Shown here: positions 1-6,700 of the stretch, piece after piece
Layout of the letters: every line of letters starts with the position of its first letter
How positions within the stretch are numbered: the stretch's first letter is position 1
Assembly: GCA_003542015.1 (NCBI GenBank)
Contig: DPLL01000362.1
Coordinates: 13,166-22,759 of the forward strand
Length of the DNA stretch: 9,594 bases
Origin: Microcoleaceae cyanobacterium UBA9251
Lineage (GTDB): Bacteria; Cyanobacteriota; Cyanobacteriia; Cyanobacteriales; Microcoleaceae
Direction: 5' to 3'
Notes under the pieces: generated by a model
The model's database searches: none
Seen by the model: the letters and a program-made list of their open reading frames with translations, nothing else
What the model was told of the DNA's origin: nothing
Made by a program: the position numbers and the translations under genes

Positions 1-712
1 ATTCAGTTTGTGCGCTATGCTGCGATCGTCAAAAATAAAGGCGGCAAAGTAATTGTTGGCGGTTATCAGCAATTGAATCGCTTGTTTTCTACAGTTGATG
101 GCATTGATTTACTAATAGTTAAAGGCGAACCAATCCCGGAATTTGATGTGCAAGCGCCGATGTTAAGTTTGCCGCATATTCTCGGTACAACTCTGTCAAC
201 AATACCGGCAAATACTGCTTATTTAACAGCGCCTGCGGATTGTCAATTTGCCCTTTTGCCCGATCGCAAATTCAAAGTTGGGATAGTCTGGGCGGGGAAT
301 CCCAAACATCGCAAGAATATGCAGCGTTCTTGCAGTTTGAGCGCATTTCTCCCACTTTTGGACGTTTCGGGGGTGAGTTTTTATAGCTTGCAGAAAGAGC
401 TTTCAGAGGCCGATCGCGCGTTGTTACATCAAACGTCGATCGTCGATTTGAGTCCGCATTTTGGCGATTTTGCTGATACTGCGGCTGCGATCGCCCAACT
501 GGATTTAGTGATCACTGTTGATACCGCTGTTGCCCATTTGGCGGGCGCTTTGGGCAAACCGGTGTGGATTTTGCTGGCGTTTTCGCCCGATTGGCGCTGG
601 CTTTTGGAGCGAGAAGATACTCCTTGGTATCCGACGGCGCGGCTCTTCCGTCAGTCGATAAGGGGCGACTGGGAGGGCGTTTTCGAGCGGGTGGTGGCTG
701 CTCTTGGGAGCG
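1..712 (+). other. GT9-like domain A (N-terminal part missing)
   Basis: This is the first GT9-like domain, entered just after its E-Q-G-x-G-D motif, so roughly 40 residues and any TPRs before it lie off the window. The C-terminal Rossmann half begins near 268 (K-F-K-V-G-I-V-W-A-G), with G-N-P-K-H at 295-309 and V-D-T-A-V-A-H-L at 517-540. It has no insertion between S-L-Q-K and D-L-S. It shares G-V-F-E-R-V and L-L-A-F with domain B, which suggests A and B are sisters. Confidence 0.85.
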
Positions 713-3700
713 CGGTTTCCCAGGAGTGCGCGCAGGCTGATGAGGCGGATGCAGCATTGATCCGGGGGCGAGATTTGCAGCAGCAGGGCGAGTTTCGGGG
801 TGCGATCGAATGCTACGAACGGGCGATCGCGATCGCTCCCAATTACGCGATCGCATACAGCAATCTGGGCGTTGTCAAACAACAAATCGGCTTGCTCCCA
901 GAGGCGATCGCTAATTACCGCCAAGCCCTAGAAATTGACCCGAATTTGGCGGAAACTCTCAGCAATTTGGGGAGTGCTCTGGCGGATGTAGGGGAGACGG
1001 AAGAGGCGATCGCAGTTTACGATCGCGCTTTGAGTTTAAACCCCAATTGCGCCGAAGCTTGGATTAATTTGGGGCTGGCGCGGGAAAATCAAGGGGATTT
1101 GGCGGAGGCTATAAACTGCTACCAGCAAGGGATTCAACTTAATCCAAATTCTGCCGAAGCTTACTTGAATTTGGGTATTGCTTTGGAAAAACAGGGGGAC
1201 AAGGAAGGGGAAGCGAGGGAGTTTTACGAACAGGCGATCGCGAATTACGAACGGGCGATCGCGATGGAACCGAATTATTTGGAAGCCTTGCAAAACCTAG
1301 CATACGCCTCGATTCTACAGGGAAAAATTGCCGATGCGATCGCCTATTACGAGCGATCGACTGCACTGCAACCGAGTTTAGCAGAAACTCTGATCAATTT
1401 GGGTAATTCGTTGCAACAGCAAGGAAAGTTAGATGAGGCTCTAGCCGTTTGTCAGCAAGCGATTCAGAAATTGCCATCAAATGCTGAGGCTCATTGTAAT
1501 CTGGGAATTGTGTTTCACAAACAGGGAAAAATTGCCAATGCGATCGCCTGCTATCAGCAAGCTTTGAGCCTGAAACCTGACTTTGCAGAAGCTTTGAACA
1601 ATCTCGGTAAGGCTTTTGAGGAAGAGGGAAAAATGGCAGATGCGATCGAATGTTACCATCGGGCGATCGAACTTCAACCTAATAATATTAATTCCTGCAA
1701 TGGTTTGGGAAATGCTTTACAGCAACGGGGAGAATTTGCCGATGCTGTCGCCTGTTATAGTCAAGGAGTTGAGTTCAATAGGAATCACCCGGAATCTCAC
1801 TTAAATCTAGCTTTGGCTTTGCTATTGATGGGAGATTTACAACGGGGTTTTTCCGAGTATGAATGGCGGCTGCTGGTTCAAGAAAAACAGTTTCCAACTA
1901 ATAATTTTATGCAGCCTTTTTGGGATGGCAAAGATTTGGATGGAAAAACTATTTTGCTGTGCCCAGAACAGGGTTTAGGCGATGGGATTCAGTTTATCCG
2001 CTACGCAGATTTAGTTAAGCAAAAAGGCGGCCAAGTAATTGTTTGGTGTCAGCCCCAATTACAGCGGTTATTTGAACAGGTTTCGGGCATCGATCGATTA
2101 ATAGTTAGTCCAGAATCAGCGCCGGATTTTGATGTGCGCGCCCAATTAATGAGTTTGCCGCATCTTTTGGGAACAAGTTTAGCAACTATACCGGCGAAGG
2201 TTCCCTATTTAGCACCGCCACCTGGTGTGGAATTTACTCTTCATGCAACTTCCAATTTAAAAGTAGGAATTGTCTGGTCTGGAAATCCTAACAATTCACA
2301 AAATAACCTGCGTTCATTTCCGTTGAATTCCTTACTCAAACTGTTAGATATTCCGGGAGTTGATTTCTACAGTTTACAAAAGGAAATCTCAGAGGAAGAA
2401 GCTACTTTATTAGAGCAAATGTCAATCACAGATTTAAGTGTTTATTTGCATGACTTTGCTGATACGGCGGCGGCAATTTCGGCTCTGGATTTAGTAATTT
2501 CTGTAGATACTTCTGTGGCGCATTTGGCTGGTGCCTTGGGTAAACCAGTGTGGATTTTGCTGGCGTTTACTCCCGATTGGCGATGGATGTTGGAGGGGGA
2601 AGACAGTCCTTGGTATCCGACGGCGAGGTTGTTTCGACAGGAAAAATCGGGGGATTGGGAAGGTGTTTTTGAGCGGGTGGCTTTGGCGCTGAAAGCCAAG
2701 ATTTGCGATCGTCAGCCAGAGGAGATTTTACTCGGAAATAAGTCTGATTTAGAGTTGGCTCAAAAACAGTTTAATCGGGGAAATATTCTGAAATCGCAAG
2801 GGAATTTTTCGGAGGCGATCGCCTATTTTAAAAATGCTTTAGCTGGTCAGCCAGATTTGATAGAGGCTGCAACTAATTTGGCGGTGACGCTGCACCAAAT
2901 CGGCGATTTGACCGAGGCTGCAACATATTATTTGCGATCGCTCCAAATCGATCCCAACTCTGCTCAAGCGCACAATAACCTGGGCATTTTGCGGCAAGCT
3001 CAGGGCAATATAGTCGAGGCTGTATCTTGTTTTCAAAAGGCGATCGCCCTAAATCCGTTGTACGTCAAAGCTCTCAACAATCTGGGTGCACTCCTCCAGC
3101 AGCAGGGGGAATTGCCAAGTGCGATCGCTTATTTTCAGCAAGCGCTTTCTGCTACTTCTAATTACGTGCCAGCACTGATAAATTTGGGCGTGGCGATGGA
3201 AGCAAAATGTCAGCCAGAAGAGGCTAAACGCTTTTATCAACAGTGCATTGAACTAGAACCTGACAACCCGAAAGGATACTATTATTTGGGTACTTTGTGC
3301 TTAAAAATACACGAATTAGAACAGGCAATTTCTAATTTAGAAACAGCCTTAGTTTTGCATCCTGATTCTGTGGAAGATTTGAATAATTTAGGCAGTGCTT
3401 TGGAAGGAATTGGCGACATTTCCAGAGCAATTTCCTGTTATAATCAAGCCTTGACTATCGATGCAAAATGTGGTAAAGTTCATTTCAATTTAGCCTTAGC
3501 ATTGCTGTTGAGTGGAGACTTGCCGCGCGGTTTTGCCGAGTACGAATGGCGATGGGAAACAGATCAGGCAAAAAAATTGCAGTGGTTTCATTTAGCACAG
3601 CCAGTTTGGGATGGTTCTGACTTGAATGGAAAAACTATTTTGCTCCGCTCAGAACAAGGTTTTGGTGATGCGATTCAGTTTGTACGTTACGCGCCAATTA

Positions 3701-6700
3701 TCCAGCAAAAAGGTGGCAAAGTAGTGGTTTCTTGCTATCAAGAACTTAAGCGTTTATTCAAAGCAATTCCGGGCATTGAACAAGTCGTAGTTAAAGTAGA
3801 GGAATTGCCGGAATTTCACTTGCAAGCACCGCTGATGAGTTTGCCATATATTTTGGGGACAAATTTAGAAAATATCCCGGCAAATATTCCTTATTTGTCA
3901 CCACCTTCGGGCTGGAATTTTTCGCTGGATTCCAATCAAAGTTTAAAAATAGGGATAGTTTGGGCGGGAAGTTCGGAACATTTGAAAGATTTTATGCGAT
4001 CGACTGATTTAAGCTATTTTCTGAAATTGTTAGATATTCCAGGGGTAAGTTTTTACAGTCTTCAGAAAGAAATTTATGCGGGCGATTCCGTGGGTTATAG
4101 CTGCGCTTCACGCACTTTATTAAATCAAATTCCCGTCACAGATTTGAGCGATCATTTAAACGATTTTGCCGATACCGCAGCAGTGATATCGCAATTGGAT
4201 TTAGTAATTTGTGTCGATACTGCTGTCGCCCACTTAGCCGGTGCTTTGGGAAAACCCGTCTGGATTTTGCTGTCTTTTGTACCCGATTGGCGGTGGATGT
4301 TGGAGCGCGAAGATAGCCCTTGGTATCCGACGGCGCGACTGTTTCGTCAGCAAAAACCGGGCGATTGGGAGGGAGTATTCGATCGCCTAAAAACAGCCTT
4401 ACAAGAGATGGCCCGCACGCACCTTCCACAAGACAGGGCGGGCACGGGGGCACAAGACAGGGCGGGCACGGGGGCACCGCCCCTACAGTCTCATTTATTA
4501 TCACCCGCGCAGGTAGAATTTCACATAGCAAATGCTCTCAAAAAACAGGGTCAAAAAGCAGCCGCAATCGCCCGATATGCACAAGTAATTGCTATGAATC
4601 CCCAGCACGCAGAAGCCCATAGTTATTTAGGCTATCTCAAACAACAAGACGGGCTAATATCAGAGGCAATTTCCCATTATCAACAAGCCCTAGAAATCAA
4701 TCCAAATCAGGGTGAAACTAACTTATACTTAGGTTGCGCTCTCGAAGAACAGGGAAAAGTTGCAGAGGCTATCGACTATTACGATCGAGCAATTCAACTA
4801 TCTTCAGACTCACCGAATACTCATTTTAGACTAGCTTTAGCCTTACTCTTAACTGGCAATTTGGAGCGCGGTTTTGCTGAGTATGAATGGCGCTGGAAAA
4901 CTCAAGAATTGGAACCCAGATATTTCTCCCAACCGCTTTGGGATGGTGATGATTTGCAGGGGAAAACCATTTTGCTACACCCAGAACAAGGTTTAGGTGA
5001 CACCATTCATTTTATCCGTTATGCAGCTTTAGTTAAACAAAAAGGTGGCAAAGTTATTGTCGCTTGTCATCAATCGCTGAAGCGTTTATTTGAAGGAGTT
5101 GCAGGGATAGATCGTGTAGTATCAAGACCGAAGGATTTGCCGGATTTTCAAGTACAAGCGCCGCTGATGAGTTTGCCCAGAATTCTGGGTACAACTTGGG
5201 AAAACCTACCCGTTAATATTCCTTATTTAGATCCTCCCCAGAATGCTAAATTTTTGATACAATCCAGTAATCAACTAAAAGTTGGGATTGTTTGGGCGGG
5301 CGGCCCGCTGCACCGAAAAAATAATGATAGATCGTGTAAATTGACCAATTTCATGCAATTCTTAGATATTCCGGGAGCAAGTTTTTACAGCCTTCAAAAA
5401 GATTTATCACCGGGCGATTCCCTGCGGGATAGCTGCGCTTCACGCAGTTTATTAAATCAACAGCAAATTCAGGATTTGAGCCCAGAATTAGGAGATTTTG
5501 CTGACACCGCAGCGATTATTTCCCAACTCGATTTAGTGATTTGTGTAGATACTTCAGTGGCCCATTTAGCCGCTGCTTTGGGTAAACCTGTGTGGATTTT
5601 GCTGTCTTTTGTTCCCGATTGGCGGTGGATGTTGGAGCGTGAAGATAGCCCTTGGTATCCCACTGTGCGGTTGTTTAGGCAGCAAAAAGCCGGTGATTGG
5701 GAGGGAGTGTGCGATCGCCTAAAAACAGCCTTAGAACACCTAATTTCCACTCGTTCCCAGGCTCAGCCTGGTAACGCAGAACCAGAGGCTCCGCCTCAAA
5801 TTCAACCCCCACAAACACCCCCAAAACTAACAGGAATTGGCATCACATGGCCAGTCAGCGTTACCAGTGGTTGGGGAATTTACGGCATGAATTTAACACT
5901 GCAACTGCTGCAAAATCCCGCCTGGGAAGTTGCACTTTTAGCACCACCTTCCATCTCAGAATTAATCAATCCGCTGCATAAATCGCTGTTATTGCCCTTA
6001 GTAGAAAAGCAAAAACTTTTTCAAGAATTAGTAACCGCCAATTCAGACAAACAGATAAATTGCAACTTTCCAGCACTTTACGCCCTCGGCAATAATTTAG
6101 CATCATCTGGTGTTGAAAATCAAATTACCAGTGATTCTCAAGTAGGAGTCATCTTTTTTGAAGACACCAGAATCACAGCAGAAGCATTAGAAAAAGCCAA
6201 AAAATATAGTTTGATCGTCGCCGGTTCTAACTGGAATGCCGATGTTTTGAGAAGCTACGGCTTGACTAATGTGGCGATGGTAAATCAAGGAATTGACCCC
6301 GCAATTTTCCATCCTGCACCCAAATCTAATCTATTTGGCGATCGCTTTGTCATCTTCTCCGGCGGCAAACTCGAATATCGCAAAGGTCAAGATATTATTG
6401 TCGCCGCTTTCAAACAATTTCAAAAAAAACATCCCGAAGCATTATTACTAACAACTTGGCACAACTTCTGGCCTCAATATATGCTGGGAATTGAACAAAT
6501 CGGAAACGTTGTCGGACTTCCCAATATTAACCGCGACGGAAGTTTAGGAATTTCCCAATGGTTAGCAGCTAACGGTTTACCCGTTGAATCTTTTATTGAT
6601 ATCGGCTTAATTCCCAATCATCTCGCCGGACAAATATTGCGAGAAGCCGATGCAGCCGTTTTCACCAATCGCTGCGAAGGCGGCACTAATTTAGTCGCAA

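Larger units (their letters stand above)
487..6345 (+). repeat. HIP1 octamer (GCGATCGC) series, 16 copies
   Basis: Copies start at 487, 823, 829 (overlapping the previous one), 847, 904, 1006, 1234, 1255, 1336, 1540, 2815, 2934, 3040, 3121, 5711 and 6338. HIP1 is the highly iterated palindrome of cyanobacteria. Thirteen of these copies are in the same codon phase and encode Ala-Ile-Ala. None occurs in 7009-9594. The span given is only the range over which the copies are scattered. Confidence 0.95.

Noticed and set aside
10..12. GTG as the start of the giant gene
   Set aside because: The three codons before it continue the conserved I-Q-F-V-R-Y motif in frame, so the gene starts upstream of the window.
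505..924. Antisense open frames at matching places in each GT9-like domain (505-924, 2442-2699, 4136-4531, 5469-5750)
   Set aside because: They recur because the sense codons of the conserved domain recur. They have no domain of their own, and they lie opposite a strongly supported gene.
4427..4477. Start of a CRISPR array
   Set aside because: The two 24-bp units are directly adjacent with no spacer and lie in frame inside a coding sequence.
4320..4622. Plus-strand open frame of 100 codons across the 24-bp repeat
   Set aside because: It is in another frame of the giant gene; its Gly-rich repeat is only the same 24-bp repeat read out of frame.
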